NCBI GenBank assembly: GCA_007713455.1
Contig: VMRT01000002.1
Coordinates: forward strand, 62,001 to 126,000
Reading direction: 5' to 3'
Origin: Pseudomonas sp.
GTDB taxonomy: Bacteria > Pseudomonadota > Gammaproteobacteria > Pseudomonadales > Pseudomonadaceae
DNA length: 64,000 nt
Shown: in pieces, positions 7,796 to 18,479 of the stretch
How the letters are laid out: every line of letters begins with the position of its first letter
Numbering within the stretch: the first letter of the stretch is position 1
The notes under the pieces: generated by a model
Told to the model about the DNA's origin: nothing
What the model saw: only the letters and a program-made list of their open reading frames with translations
Database searches by the model: none
Position numbers and translations under genes: made by a program

Positions 7796-8854
7796 ATGCG
7801 CCTTGTCTACCGCTTACTCATTCTGTGCCTTGCGCTGGGGGCGTCATTGCCCGGTCAGGCCGAACAGCTCAAGGGTCTGTATCAGGTGCGTGAGCCTGTT
7901 TCCGGCGAGCAGAGCGAGGAGCGCGCAGCTGCGTTGCAGCGGGCTTTCGATACCTTGCTGTTGCGCCTGACCGGCGATGCGCAGGCAAGCAAGCGCGAGG
8001 CCGTCGCTGAGCTGCGCAAGGACCCGCAGCAACTGCTCAGCAAGTATGGTTACGAGCACGACCATATCGTCGTCGACTTCGATCCAGGTACCACGGAGCG
8101 CAGCCTGCGTAGTGCCGGCTTGTCGCTGTGGGGTGCGAACCGACCGACGCTTCTGGTCTGGTGGCTGAACGAGCGGGTCGAGGGCACCCAGTTGCTTGGC
8201 GACGATCAGCGCAGCGCTGCGCCAGTGCGTGCCGCCGCGCAGCACCGTGGCCTGCCGTTGCGCCTGCCGCTGGCGGATCTGTCCGAACAGCTGCTGGCAA
8301 CACCGGACGCATTTGGCGCGAACAGCCGGGAGACGCTGGGCGAGGCGTCCGAGCGCTACGATGCCGACGTACTGCTGGCGGTCCATGCGCGAGAAGCCGA
8401 TTCCCGCTGGCAGGCGCAGTGGAACGCCTGGCTCGACGACGAGCAGCGCGACGGCAAGGCTGAGGCGGAAACCCTCGAGGGACTGGCGGACGCGGTAATG
8501 CTGTCCGTCAGTGAGTACCTGGCGCCACGCTATGTGGTTGCGCCAGGCGCCGCGTCGGACATCACCCTGGAGATCCTGGGGGCCGATGTCGCGAGATTCG
8601 CGGAGCTGGATCGCTTGCTCGAACCCTTTGGTGGCAACCTGCTGCGGGTGGAAAGTGATCGCTTGGTCTATCGCGTCAACGCCAGTCCGGAGCAGTTGCG
8701 TGCTCAGCTGGCGCTGGCGCGTTTGCAGGAAGTCGCCGAAGACGAGGCGCCACTGGATGCACGGCAGCCGATGGATGAGGGCGGTGTGGTTGGCGAGCCC
8801 GACAATGCGCCTGCGTCGCCCGAGAGCGGCACGGTGATGCGTTACCGCTGGTGA
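7796..8854 (+). CDS. DUF2066-family exported protein
   Basis: A 352 aa protein with a classical signal peptide (MRLVYRLLILCLALGAS, likely cleaved after GQA). The mature protein contains the RAAALQRAFDTLLLRLTGD block near its N-terminus and GANRPTLLVWWLNE, which I associate with DUF2066. No enzymatic motif is visible. Its function is unknown. The ATG at 7796 is chosen because the signal peptide begins exactly there. It is followed 46 bp later by a permease gene and then hda. This order is conserved in P. aeruginosa as I recall. Confidence 0.78.
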   Translation: MRLVYRLLILCLALGASLPGQAEQLKGLYQVREPVSGEQSEERAAALQRAFDTLLLRLTGDAQASKREAVAELRKDPQQLLSKYGYEHDHIVVDFDPGTTERSLRSAGLSLWGANRPTLLVWWLNERVEGTQLLGDDQRSAAPVRAAAQHRGLPLRLPLADLSEQLLATPDAFGANSRETLGEASERYDADVLLAVHAREADSRWQAQWNAWLDDEQRDGKAEAETLEGLADAVMLSVSEYLAPRYVVAPGAASDITLEILGADVARFAELDRLLEPFGGNLLRVESDRLVYRVNASPEQLRAQLALARLQEVAEDEAPLDARQPMDEGGVVGEPDNAPASPESGTVMRYRW

Positions 8855-8900
8855 TGACGCAATTTCTATATCGGCGACTGTCCTGCACGGAAGGCATAGA

Positions 8901-9998
8901 GTGACCATGAACGATTCGAACCGCTGGCTCTGGCTGGCAGGCGTGCTCTTGTGCGCCTGGCTGGTATATCTGCTGACGCCGATCCTCACCCCTTTTCTCA
9001 TCGGCATCCTGCTGGCCTATCTCGGAGATCCGCTGGTCGATCGCCTGGAGCGCTGGGGGCTGTCGCGTACCTGGGGGGTGATCGTCGTATTCGCCCTGTT
9101 CAGTCTACTGATGTTGCTGATGTTGCTGGTGTTGCTGCCTATGCTCGGCAAGCAGCTGGTGAAGCTCTACCAGCTGGCGCCGCTGGCGCTGGACTGGTTG
9201 CAGCATCAGGCGTTGCCCTGGGTGCAGGCGCAGTTCGGGCTGGAAGACAACTTCTGGCGTCTCGATCAACTGAAGGCCGCACTCGCTGCACACCTGGGCA
9301 GCACCACTGACGTCCTCGGCATGGTGTTGAGCCGAGCCACCGCGTCGGGGCTGGCTCTGCTGGCATGGATCGGCAACCTGCTGCTCATACCGGTGGTGAG
9401 CTTTTATCTGATGCGCGACTGGGATTTGATCATGCTCAAGCTGCGCAGCCTGCTGCCGCGCCGCGGTGAGGGCATGGTGGTGCGTCTGATGAGCGAGTGC
9501 CATGAGGTGATCGGCGCATTCCTCCGCGGCCAGTTGCTGGTCATGCTGGCATTGGCAATCATCTATGCGTCCGGCCTCATGCTGGTCGGGCTCGAACTGG
9601 GGCTGTTGATAGGCGTTCTTGCCGGCCTCGCCAGCATCGTGCCCTATATGGGCTTCGTCGTCGGCATCGGTGCGGCGGTGGTCGCTGTGCTCTTTCAGTT
9701 CGGGCTGGCACCTTATCCCCTGCTGGGCGTGGCGGCGGTATTCACGGTAGGACAGATGCTCGAGGGAATGCTGCTGACGCCGTTACTGGTCGGCGACCGC
9801 ATTGGGCTGCATCCGGTGGCGGTGATTTTTGCGGTGCTCGCCGGTGGTCAGCTGTTCGGTTTTACCGGTGTGCTGCTGGCGCTTCCGGTGGCGGCGGTGA
9901 TCATGGTTCTGCTGCGCCACGTGCACGATCTCTATAAACTCTCGGACCTTTACGCCGAGCCCGCCGGTGCACCGGCCGAACCACCCAGCCAGCCATGA
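8901..9998 (+). CDS. AI-2E family (PerM-like) membrane transporter
   Basis: A 365 aa integral membrane protein with about seven or eight hydrophobic segments and the family blocks PILTPFLIGILLAYLGDPLV near the N-terminus, FYLMRDWD in the middle and IVPYMGFVVGIGAA toward the C-terminus. Members are proposed exporters of small molecules, and the substrate of this one is unknown. A GTG at 8901 with GGAAGG six bases before it fits the ribosome binding site better than the ATG at 8907, so either may be used. The stop overlaps the hda start by four bases (ATGA). A paralogue lies at 39537-40613. Confidence 0.88.
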   Translation: MTMNDSNRWLWLAGVLLCAWLVYLLTPILTPFLIGILLAYLGDPLVDRLERWGLSRTWGVIVVFALFSLLMLLMLLVLLPMLGKQLVKLYQLAPLALDWLQHQALPWVQAQFGLEDNFWRLDQLKAALAAHLGSTTDVLGMVLSRATASGLALLAWIGNLLLIPVVSFYLMRDWDLIMLKLRSLLPRRGEGMVVRLMSECHEVIGAFLRGQLLVMLALAIIYASGLMLVGLELGLLIGVLAGLASIVPYMGFVVGIGAAVVAVLFQFGLAPYPLLGVAAVFTVGQMLEGMLLTPLLVGDRIGLHPVAVIFAVLAGGQLFGFTGVLLALPVAAVIMVLLRHVHDLYKLSDLYAEPAGAPAEPPSQP

Positions 9999-10699
9999 AA
10001 CCCATCCAGCTCCCCCTGGGCGTCCGTCTGCGCGACGACGCCACCTTCGCCAACTTCTACCCTGGCGCCAATGCAGCCGCACTCGGCTATGTCGAGCGGC
10101 TGTGTTCGCCTGCTGCGGGCTGGTCCGATGAGTTGATCTATCTCTGGGGGCAGGCCGGTGTCGGTCGTAGTCATCTGCTGCAAGCTGCCTGCCTGCGGGT
10201 GGAGGAGCGCGGAGAGTTGGCTGTTTATCTGCCGTTGGCGGAAGTGGCCGAATATGGTCCGGCCTTGCTCGACAACCTCGAGCAGAGCGAGCTGGTCTGC
10301 CTGGACGATCTCGATGCGGTGGCCGGGGACGCGGTATGGGAGGAGGCGTTGTTCCATCTGTTCAACCGCCTGCGTGACGCCGGCCGACGTTTATTGCTGG
10401 CGGCGGACGCCTCGCCGCGCGAGTTGTCGATCGCGCTGCCCGACCTCAAATCTCGTTTGAGTCTGGCGCTGGTTTTCCAGCTGCAACAGCTGTCCGACGA
10501 GGACAAGCTACGCGCCCTGCAGCTGCGAGCCTCGCGTCGTGGGCTGAATCTGCCGGATGACGTTGGTCGCTTCATCCTGACCCGTGGCTCACGCAGCATG
10601 AGCGCGCTGTTTGAGTTGCTCGATCAGCTGGATCAAGCCTCGCTGCAGGCGCAACGCAAACTGACCATCCCTTTCCTCAAGGAAACGCTCGGCTGGTAG
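9995..10699 (+). CDS. hda: DnaA regulatory inactivator Hda
   Basis: A 234 aa AAA+ protein related to domain III of DnaA. In E. coli, Hda with the DNA-loaded beta clamp stimulates ATP hydrolysis by DnaA after initiation. The N-terminal QLPLGVRLRDDATFANFYPG includes the clamp-binding QLxLxV-like motif. GQAGVGRSHLLQA is the degenerate Walker A of Hda, with Arg where classical P-loops have Lys. LVCLDDLDAVAGD is Walker B. SRGSRSM-type sensor sequence (TRGSRSMSAL) is near the C-terminus. It is translationally coupled to the permease upstream through an ATGA overlap. Confidence 0.93.
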   Translation: MKPIQLPLGVRLRDDATFANFYPGANAAALGYVERLCSPAAGWSDELIYLWGQAGVGRSHLLQAACLRVEERGELAVYLPLAEVAEYGPALLDNLEQSELVCLDDLDAVAGDAVWEEALFHLFNRLRDAGRRLLLAADASPRELSIALPDLKSRLSLALVFQLQQLSDEDKLRALQLRASRRGLNLPDDVGRFILTRGSRSMSALFELLDQLDQASLQAQRKLTIPFLKETLGW

Positions 10700-10742
10700 C
10701 CAGTGGCCTGTTTGGTAAGTTTAGCTGGTCAATTTCGGCGCC

Positions 10743-10815
10743 CATGGCCCCGATACTGCGTTGCTGCTCCTTACCATAGCCCCGCTATGGCTCGTCGCAG
10801 CGTCTTGTCTCGCAG
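10743..10815. repeat. Palindromic intergenic element, possible dispersed repeat
   Basis: Between hda and the DUF2069 gene lies a region centred on CCATAGCCCCGCTATGG, an inverted repeat of six bases around a five-base centre. It is flanked by partly complementary arms (CTGCGTTGCTGC on the left, GTCGCAGCG on the right). It encodes nothing I can support. The design resembles REP-type intergenic palindromes. It does not recur in this window, so its repeated nature is a guess. Confidence 0.4.
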
Positions 10816-10851
10816 CCACGTTCATCCGAACTTGCCTCAACCAACTCACCG

Positions 10852-10884
10852 CACGGCGAAAACATTGAAGCAGTTTTCGCCGTG
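10852..10884. terminator. Bidirectional terminator, hda / DUF2069 gene
   Basis: A perfect 12 bp inverted repeat, CACGGCGAAAAC and GTTTTCGCCGTG, with a nine-base loop, lies between convergent genes. Each arm carries a run of A or T, so it can act on either strand. Confidence 0.65.
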
Positions 10885-10895
10885 ATCAGCTGCAC

Positions 10896-12254
<1,359 letters not shown>

Positions 12255-12420
12255 TTGTGGTTGCGTCTCGCCGGATGAGGTGGCCATTCTAACCCCCAAC
12301 GTGGCGCTCGCCGAAATGTGCAGCGCGGGTGATCCGGGCAGACTTTCGGTCTGATCCGGGTCTTTTGACGATGAGCACTGTTGAGCCAACGGCTCCAGGC
12401 AGCTGTAACAAGGAGAAGGG

Positions 12421-13653
12421 ATGCATCAGCGCATCGACAATGCCCTCGAGTTCGGTCGCTTCCTGGTTCGGCGCTTTTTGTCCGATCAAGGTCCGCATAG
12501 CGCGGCGGCCTTGACCTACACCACCCTGTTCGCCGTGGTGCCGATGATGACCGTCACGTTCGCCATGCTGTCGGCGATTCCCGCTTTCAAAGGTGTTGGC
12601 GAGCAGATCCAGTTCTACATATTCAACAATTTCATCCCGTCCACCGGCGCGACCATCCAGGAATATCTGCTTGCGTTCACCAGCCAGGCGCGGCAACTCA
12701 CCTGGTTCGGGGTCGGGTTTCTCATGGCTACCGCGTTGATGATGCTGCTGACCATCGAGAAGGCCTTCAATACCATTTGGCGCGTACGACAGCCACGACG
12801 GGGGGTGTCCAGTTTTCTGCTGTATTGGGCGATTCTCAGTCTCGGGCCGCTGCTGCTCGGCGCAGGGTTTGCCACCAGTACCTACATCGCCTCGCTTTCG
12901 CTGATTTCGGGGCCGTATGCGCTCATTGGCGTCGGCACGCTGATCAAGGTCATGCCATTGCTGCTCAGCGTGGCGGCCTTCACTCTGATCTACGCCGCGG
13001 TGCCCAATACCCGTGTCCCGTTACGGCATGCGTTGGTGGGCGGTGTATTCACCGCAGTGTTGTTCGAGGCGGCCAAGCAGCTGTTCGGCCTGTACGTCAG
13101 CTATTTCCCGAGCTATCAGCTGATCTACGGCGCTTTCGCGGCTGTCCCGCTGTTTCTGTTATGGGTCTATCTGTCCTGGATGATCGTGCTGTTCGGCGCC
13201 GAGCTGGTCTGCGGCCTGTCGTCGTCGCAGCAATGGCGCCGTCGACCGCTGCCACGCCTGCTGGTCATGCTAATGCTGCTGCGCAACCTGCACCAGCGTC
13301 AGCAGGAGGGACGGGAGCTACGCCTGCGTGATCTGCACAGGGCCGGCCTGCGCCTTCCCGAGGATGAGTGGGACGACATACTCGGGTTCTTCGAACAGGA
13401 GCAGCTGGTCTGCCGGACGGGCTCCGGGGGCTGGGTGCTTTGTCGGGACCTGAACCACTACAGTCTGGATCAACTGTTGCGCTGCAATCCCTGGCCGCTG
13501 TCGGCACGTGTAGCGTTGCCCGAGCAGCTGGACGAACCCTGGTATCCGACGTTGCGCCAGTCATTGGAGCTGCTGCAGCAGGAGCAGGCCAGCCTGTTCG
13601 GTGGCAGCCTCGCCGACTGGCTGCAATCAGGTGGTGACAAAAATCGTCAGTAA
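12421..13653 (+). CDS. YihY/BrkB-family inner-membrane protein
   Basis: A 410 aa protein with about six membrane segments in the first 270 residues, including the family blocks [38 protein letters not shown] and [16 protein letters not shown]. The family was once annotated as RNase BN, but that assignment has been withdrawn and the true role is unclear. The cytoplasmic tail of about 130 residues (from [10 protein letters not shown]) contains a helix-turn-helix-like segment, [20 protein letters not shown], followed by a beta wing, resembling a winged helix. An AAGGAGAAGGG sequence lies just before the ATG. Confidence 0.88.
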   Translation: MHQRIDNALEFGRFLVRRFLSDQGPHSAAALTYTTLFAVVPMMTVTFAMLSAIPAFKGVGEQIQFYIFNNFIPSTGATIQEYLLAFTSQARQLTWFGVGFLMATALMMLLTIEKAFNTIWRVRQPRRGVSSFLLYWAILSLGPLLLGAGFATSTYIASLSLISGPYALIGVGTLIKVMPLLLSVAAFTLIYAAVPNTRVPLRHALVGGVFTAVLFEAAKQLFGLYVSYFPSYQLIYGAFAAVPLFLLWVYLSWMIVLFGAELVCGLSSSQQWRRRPLPRLLVMLMLLRNLHQRQQEGRELRLRDLHRAGLRLPEDEWDDILGFFEQEQLVCRTGSGGWVLCRDLNHYSLDQLLRCNPWPLSARVALPEQLDEPWYPTLRQSLELLQQEQASLFGGSLADWLQSGGDKNRQ

Positions 13654-13791
13654 GGGAGTGTTTGCGTGGAGACGCTGCGCTTAGTGGCAGGTTGTTCGAG
13701 CGATCGGATGCGTAAGTACAGGCCGTGGCGGCGCTTTCGAGGCGATGGCACGCTTCTGGCTATGGCTCGGAGTAGTTGAGGGGAAGACCTA

Positions 13792-13989
13792 ATGGACGGC
13801 AAGCGCAGCACCATCCTGTATCTGCACCAGAGAGCGCCAGACGCGGCGCTCGAGGCATTGAACCGTCTTACCGGTCTTCGCTTTACGCAATGGCCTGAAT
13901 CCCTGGTTGTCAGGGACGGGGAATCAACCGACGCCCCGCGCGCCGCATCGGCAAGCGAGCAGTTGGAGCCGAAAAAAGTCAGTGGCTGA
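13792..13989 (+). CDS. Small protein of unknown function
   Basis: A 65 aa frame starting MDGKRSTILYLHQRAPD. It has a GAGGGGA ribosome binding site about nine bases before the ATG and a codon pattern like its neighbours. No domain is recognised. The C-terminal third is rich in Ala, Ser and Glu and looks unstructured. Its stop is two bases from the end of the convergent gene at 13991. A small gene at this position, after the BrkB-family gene, is also present in P. aeruginosa as I recall, which is the main support for it being real. Confidence 0.55.
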   Translation: MDGKRSTILYLHQRAPDAALEALNRLTGLRFTQWPESLVVRDGESTDAPRAASASEQLEPKKVSG

Positions 13990-13990
13990 T

Positions 13991-14383
13991 TCAGGCCTGG
14001 ACGGCTTTCATTTCGGCAGCTACGGGCTCGACCGGGTGGGCGAACAGCTCTTCGACGGTGATCGCAGCTACCGTGGCGGCTGGGCGCAGATGAATCTGCA
14101 ACTCCTCGATCTTGTACCGGACTGGTAGCCGCGCGACGCCGGACAGCAGGATCTTGCCTGCGCCATCGGTGCGGCCGTGATCGATGATCGCTTCTCGCTG
14201 CTGCTGTCCATCACGGTATTTGGCGACGAGAGACACCATGAGCCCTGCGTGGCTCTGTAGCTGCAGCCAGGCGGCGACATTGAATTCAGCTACGCGCCCG
14301 TCATAGGTAGTGAGGGCGATGGCAGCTTGCTCGACGATGCGTGAGGGTACTGTGCCGATCAGTTTGTCGTGGAGTTGGGACAT
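13991..14383 (-). CDS. Conserved-looking protein of unknown function
   Basis: A 130 aa protein starting MSQLHDKLIGTVPSRIVEQ. It contains the blocks FNVAAWLQLQSHAGLMVSL and SGVARLPVRYKIEELQIHLR, with a pattern of alternating hydrophobic residues that suggests a beta-rich domain. No signal peptide or membrane segment is visible. I recognise no family. The ATG at 14381-14383 is preferred because the upstream part of the open frame is Pro/Ser-rich and unlike protein. It is divergent from the TlpA-like gene and convergent with the 65 aa gene. Confidence 0.7.
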   Translation of the reverse strand: MSQLHDKLIGTVPSRIVEQAAIALTTYDGRVAEFNVAAWLQLQSHAGLMVSLVAKYRDGQQQREAIIDHGRTDGAGKILLSGVARLPVRYKIEELQIHLRPAATVAAITVEELFAHPVEPVAAEMKAVQA

Positions 14384-14609
14384 GGCTTCGCTACTGGCAT
14401 ACGGTGGTGGGTGCGGAATTATAGGCAGTGCAGGTCCGACAAAACTGTGCACTTGAGCGCCGCCGCGCGTGATCGGACTCGCATAACGGCAAAAAGCGCG
14501 ACGGTTACTTGGCGCCGCCACGGCCTGCGTCAGGATCGGGTCGTTCCAGGCGTGCCTTGACTGCAACGCAGCGGTATCCTCGGGCCGTATACGTTAAGGA
14601 ATAAGCACC

Positions 14610-15068
14610 ATGACCAAGCCGATCGTCTCGTTGCTGCTCCTGCTGAGCTGCCTGTTCCTGTCTGCCTGCGAAAAGGATTGGGGGATCGACCAGCATGGGG
14701 AGGAAGTGACTGCGGCACAGCTGCAGGGGCAGTGGCTGCTGATCAATTACTGGGCCGAATGGTGCGGTCCCTGCCGCACCGAGATTCCGGAGCTGAACGC
14801 CTTGGCCGAAACCGAGCAGGGACTGGCAGTGTTGGGTGTGAATTTCGACGAGTTGCGCGGCGAAGAGCTCGCTCAAGCCGCCAAGGCGCTGGGTATCGAC
14901 TTCCGTGTGCTCAGTGATGATCCCGCCGAGCGTCTGCAATTGCCGCGTAGCGAGGTGCTGCCGGTGACCTATCTGGTTGACGACCAGGGGAAGGTGCGCG
15001 AGCGCCTGGTTGGCGAACAGACTGCCGAGGGCATCCTTGTGCATCTGGCGCGGCTGAAGGGCGAGTAG
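14610..15068 (+). CDS. TlpA/thioredoxin-like lipoprotein
   Basis: A 152 aa protein with a lipobox LSAC (Cys20) and a thioredoxin domain carrying EWCGPC (Cys52, Cys55) and the cis-Pro block SEVLPVTYLVDDQG. It should be a membrane-anchored periplasmic disulfide reductase or oxidoreductase of the TlpA/ResA type. The partner protein is not evident from the neighbourhood. A GGAATAAG sequence seven to ten bases before the ATG serves as ribosome binding site. The gene ends 13 bases from the convergent transglycosylase gene. Confidence 0.88.
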   Translation: MTKPIVSLLLLLSCLFLSACEKDWGIDQHGEEVTAAQLQGQWLLINYWAEWCGPCRTEIPELNALAETEQGLAVLGVNFDELRGEELAQAAKALGIDFRVLSDDPAERLQLPRSEVLPVTYLVDDQGKVRERLVGEQTAEGILVHLARLKGE

Positions 15069-15081
15069 CCCGCCTGGTGAC

Positions 15082-15654
15082 TCAGGGTTTGACGTACCAG
15101 AAATCCTGCCAGAAGCCGATCACCTTGGCCGGATAGCGATTCTGCCCGAGGGTGCCGTTGTAGCGCGCGAGCGCCCGGTTGATGTCGCCATTTTCCTTGT
15201 TCAGGTAATAGCTGAGGATGGTGCAGCCATAGCGAAGATTGGTGGCGTTGTCGGTGAGGTTGTCTTGCGGTCGACCCAGTTCCGCTTTCCAGAATGGCAT
15301 CACCTGCATCATGCCCTGAGCGCCAACGCTGGAGATTGCAAATCGGTCGAATAGGCTTTCGGCATGGATCAGCGCCAACACCAGTTCTGGCTTCAGGCCC
15401 GCCTTGCTCGCCTCGCGATGCACCAGCCGGAGCAGCGACAGCCGCTCTTCGGCATCGGGGATGTAGCGCTTGAGTCGGCCGGACATGTCGACCAGCCAGA
15501 CCTCTGCATCGAAGCGATCCTGAAAGCTGTCCGCCTCAGCGACTGTCCTCTGCATGAGGTCGCGGAGTTCGGGTTCGGGCGCTTGACGGATATTGGCTGC
15601 TGCCGGCAGGGCGCTCACCAGCAGCAATGCGAGAAGAAGAGCAGGCGTCTTCAT
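15082..15654 (-). CDS. Lytic transglycosylase (SLT domain)
   Basis: A 190 aa secreted protein with a signal peptide (MKTPALLLALLLVSALP, cleaved about residue 20) followed by an SLT domain that should cleave glycan strands of peptidoglycan. The catalytic glutamate is Glu99 in ALIHAESLFDRFAIS. The GAQGMMQVMP block and the ARYNGTLGQNRYP block near the end complete the SLT signature. The start is five bases after the stop of the upstream lipoprotein gene, so the two are probably cotranscribed. The domain fills the protein, with no added peptidoglycan-binding module. Confidence 0.9.
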   Translation of the reverse strand: MKTPALLLALLLVSALPAAANIRQAPEPELRDLMQRTVAEADSFQDRFDAEVWLVDMSGRLKRYIPDAEERLSLLRLVHREASKAGLKPELVLALIHAESLFDRFAISSVGAQGMMQVMPFWKAELGRPQDNLTDNATNLRYGCTILSYYLNKENGDINRALARYNGTLGQNRYPAKVIGFWQDFWYVKP

Positions 15655-15659
15655 CGGCT

Positions 15660-16592
15660 TCAGTTTCCGTTGCTGCCTTCGATCAGACTTTGCAGAAAGT
15701 GCTGTTGCAGTTCGGGATCGTTGCGCGTCAGCTCGATCAGGCTCTGCTCCAGTTCGCTGGCTTCTTCTTCCAGACCAAGTTCGGACAGGCGCCGGACGCG
15801 ATGCACCCATTGCGCGACGTCGTCGCCTTCCAGGTCATCGAAGATCAGGTCGTAAGCTTCTTGCAGCTTGCCGCGCAGCTTGTGACTGACCAACAGCGTG
15901 GCCTCGGCCCGGGTGCCATCCTGTTCATCCTCAACCGACAGCTGCAACTTGCCGATCTGCGTGACGTCCTGATCAGCGAACGGCCCGTCGAGAAGATTCA
16001 GGCGCAAGACGCCGTGACGATCGGTCGACAGCTCGTGAGTGTGCGGACCGGCGCTGACGAGCACCGGACGCTCCGCCCAAGGCAGGCTGGTGTACTCGAG
16101 CCGCGCATCTCGGCGTTGCTCGTCGAGGCTGGCCAGGTTCTGCTGCGAGCGGCCATTGGACTCGGCGTTCATGAACGGGTTGATGCCGGCGAAGCCGTAG
16201 CTGATCCAGTCGCGGGTCGCGCTCTCTGGCATGTTGCCGAGCATCACCACGTTGAGCACGTTTGCGCCTACGCCGGCGACCACTGCGACGACGCCCAGCG
16301 GAATCTCGTACAGCTCTCGCCAGGGCTGGTAAGGCGTATAGCGATCGTAACGGCGGGTTACTTCGAAATCGGTGACTTCGAATGTCATCTGCTCTTGCAC
16401 GCGGATACGCCGCTGCGGCAGTTCGAGCACCTGGGGTTCACCGAGTTCGATGCGCAGGCTGTGGTCGAGCAGTTTGCGCTCGACACGCGCCTCGTGCTCG
16501 CTGCGCTGCGGCAAGTGATTGGCGCAGCCGCCAAGGAGCAACGCCGCGCAAAGCGCGGCGCTGGTTGAAACGACAATACGTCGGTTGAGCAT
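15660..16592 (-). CDS. Predicted lipoprotein of unknown function
   Basis: A 310 aa protein with a signal sequence and lipobox LGGC (Cys23). A hydrophobic stretch at about residues 95-120 (EIPLGVVAVVAGVGANVLNVVML) could be a second membrane segment. The remainder is charged, with a helical C-terminus (LSELGLEEEASELEQSLIEL). I do not recognise a family. It lies between proS and the lytic transglycosylase gene, separated by only nine and five bases, so the three likely form one transcript. A link to cell-wall metabolism is inferred from that position only. Confidence 0.75.
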   Translation of the reverse strand: MLNRRIVVSTSAALCAALLLGGCANHLPQRSEHEARVERKLLDHSLRIELGEPQVLELPQRRIRVQEQMTFEVTDFEVTRRYDRYTPYQPWRELYEIPLGVVAVVAGVGANVLNVVMLGNMPESATRDWISYGFAGINPFMNAESNGRSQQNLASLDEQRRDARLEYTSLPWAERPVLVSAGPHTHELSTDRHGVLRLNLLDGPFADQDVTQIGKLQLSVEDEQDGTRAEATLLVSHKLRGKLQEAYDLIFDDLEGDDVAQWVHRVRRLSELGLEEEASELEQSLIELTRNDPELQQHFLQSLIEGSNGN

Positions 16593-16601
16593 GATTTCCG
16601 A

Positions 16602-18317
16602 TCAGCGATGAGCACGCGAGTTGATGAAGGACAGGATGTCAGCAGTCGCGACCGGCTGAGGCTGCGCGTCGCGGCGGTGCTTGTATTCCAGGGTGCCGTC
16701 GGCCAGCCCGCGATCGCTGATGACAATGCGGTGCGGGATGCCGATCAGCTCCATATCGGCGAATTTGACGCCGGGGCTGGTCTTTTTGTCACGGTCATCG
16801 AGCAGCACTTCGTAACCTGCTGCCGTGAGTTCGGCGTAGAGTCGGTCGGTAGCCTCACGAACCGCTTCATTTTCGTACTTCATCGGTACCAGGGCGATCT
16901 GGAAAGGCGCGAGCGCGTCTGGCCAGAGAATGCCGCGGTCGTCGTAGTTCTGCTCGATCGCCGCCGCAACCACGCGGGATACGCCGATGCCGTAGCAGCC
17001 CATGATCAGAGTGGCCGGTTTGCCGTTCTCGCCCATCACCCGGCAGTTCATCGCCTCGCTGTACTTGGTGCCCAGCTGGAAGATATGGCCGACCTCGATA
17101 CCGCGTTTGATTACCAGATTCCCCTGTCCGTCCGGGCTCGGATCACCGGCAACCACATTACGCAGATCGGCGATCTGCGGTAGCGGCAGGTCCCGCTCCC
17201 AGTTCAGGCCGAAGTAGTGCTTGTCGTCGACGTTGGCGCCGGCACCAAAATCGCTCATCAGCGCGACAGAACGGTCGATCACACAGGGAATCGTCAGGTT
17301 CAGTGGGCCCAGCGAGCCGGGACCCGCGCCAATGGCAGTACGGATTTCCGCTTCCGAGGCGAATACCAGCGGGCTGGCAACCTGCTCCAGGTTGGCGGCC
17401 TTGATCTCGTTGAGTTCGTGGTCGCCGCGTACGATGAGGGCGATCAGTTGGCCTTCTTCGACGCCATGAACGACCAGCGTTTTTACCGTTTTCTCGATGG
17501 CGAGGCCGAACTGCTCGACGAGTTCGATGATCGTCTTGGCATTCGGTGTGTCTACCAGGCGCATTTCTTCGCTTGGTGCCGCACGATCGGTTTCGCGCGG
17601 AATCGCTTCGGCCTTCTCGATGTTGGCGGCGTAGTCGGAGGTGTCGCTGAACGCGATGTCGTCTTCGCCAGACTCGGCCAGTACGTGGAACTCGTGCGAG
17701 CCGGTTCCGCCGATGGAGCCGGTGTCGGCTTGCACCGGACGGAAGTCGAGCCCGAGGCGAGTGAAGACATTGCAGTACGCCTCGTGCATGCGGTCGTAGG
17801 TTTCCTGCAGCGATTCCTGGGACAGGTGGAAGGAGTAGGCGTCCTTCATCAGGAACTCGCGGCCGCGCATGAGGCCGAAGCGCGGACGGATTTCGTCGCG
17901 GAACTTGGTCTGGATCTGATAGAAGTTGATCGGCAGCTGCTTGTAGCTGTGAAGCTCGTTGCGTGCCAGGTCGGTGATGACCTCTTCGTGGGTCGGGCCG
18001 ACACAGAATTCGCGATCGTGGCGGTCCTTCAGACGCAGCAGCTCCGGGCCGTACTGCTCCCAGCGGCCGGACTCCTGCCAGAGCTCGGCTGGCTGAATGG
18101 CCGGCATCAGTACTTCCAGGGCGCCTGCCTTGTTCATTTCCTCGCGAACGATGGCCTCGGCCTTTCGCAGCGCACGCAGCCCCATCGGCATCCAGGTGTA
18201 GAGACCGGACGCCAGCTTGCGAATCATCCCGGCACGCATCATCAGTTGGTGACTGATGACCACTGCATCGGATGGGGTTTCTTTGAGGGTCGAGAGCAGG
18301 AACTGACTGGTGCGCAT
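16602..18317 (-). CDS. proS: Prolyl-tRNA synthetase
   Basis: Class II aminoacyl-tRNA synthetase, 571 aa, the standard length for the bacterial ProS with an insertion (INS) editing domain. Motif 1 and 2 regions are [18 protein letters not shown] and [20 protein letters not shown]. The insertion that removes mischarged alanine spans about residues 225-405. Motif 3 and the anticodon-binding domain are in [18 protein letters not shown] and the C-terminal 150 residues. The start [13 protein letters not shown] at 18315-18317 is the conserved one. An open extension upstream is low-complexity and rejected. Confidence 0.97.
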   Translation of the reverse strand: MRTSQFLLSTLKETPSDAVVISHQLMMRAGMIRKLASGLYTWMPMGLRALRKAEAIVREEMNKAGALEVLMPAIQPAELWQESGRWEQYGPELLRLKDRHDREFCVGPTHEEVITDLARNELHSYKQLPINFYQIQTKFRDEIRPRFGLMRGREFLMKDAYSFHLSQESLQETYDRMHEAYCNVFTRLGLDFRPVQADTGSIGGTGSHEFHVLAESGEDDIAFSDTSDYAANIEKAEAIPRETDRAAPSEEMRLVDTPNAKTIIELVEQFGLAIEKTVKTLVVHGVEEGQLIALIVRGDHELNEIKAANLEQVASPLVFASEAEIRTAIGAGPGSLGPLNLTIPCVIDRSVALMSDFGAGANVDDKHYFGLNWERDLPLPQIADLRNVVAGDPSPDGQGNLVIKRGIEVGHIFQLGTKYSEAMNCRVMGENGKPATLIMGCYGIGVSRVVAAAIEQNYDDRGILWPDALAPFQIALVPMKYENEAVREATDRLYAELTAAGYEVLLDDRDKKTSPGVKFADMELIGIPHRIVISDRGLADGTLEYKHRRDAQPQPVATADILSFINSRAHR

Positions 18318-18427
18318 GTGGCCGTTGTGTCCTTGCAGAAGAGGCTGGAATTTGGCTCGGCATTGTACGGCGCGCGCATTGCGGCGTACAGGACGGGGCG
18401 CCGCGCTGGATGTGCGGCGAAACGAAA

Positions 18428-18449
18428 GAGCCCGGCTTTCGCCGGGCTC
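18428..18449 (-). terminator. Terminator after the OprD-family porin gene
   Basis: A 9 bp perfect stem, GAGCCCGGC and GCCGGGCTC, with a TTTC loop. Read on the minus strand it is followed by TTTCGTTTC, a moderate U tract. It lies between the porin gene and proS. Confidence 0.75.
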
Positions 18450-18479
18450 CGTTTGCATCGAATGGTCCGAGCGCCTGGG

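Noticed and set aside
7844-9007. 387-codon antisense frame over the DUF2066 gene
   Set aside because: The DUF2066 protein has a signal peptide and family blocks. The antisense translation is Gln/Arg/Leu-rich without structure.
13654-13791. Second copy of the 10.8 kb palindromic element
   Set aside because: Only a nine-base match (TATGGCTCG) is shared, without the inverted arms, so it is not a copy.
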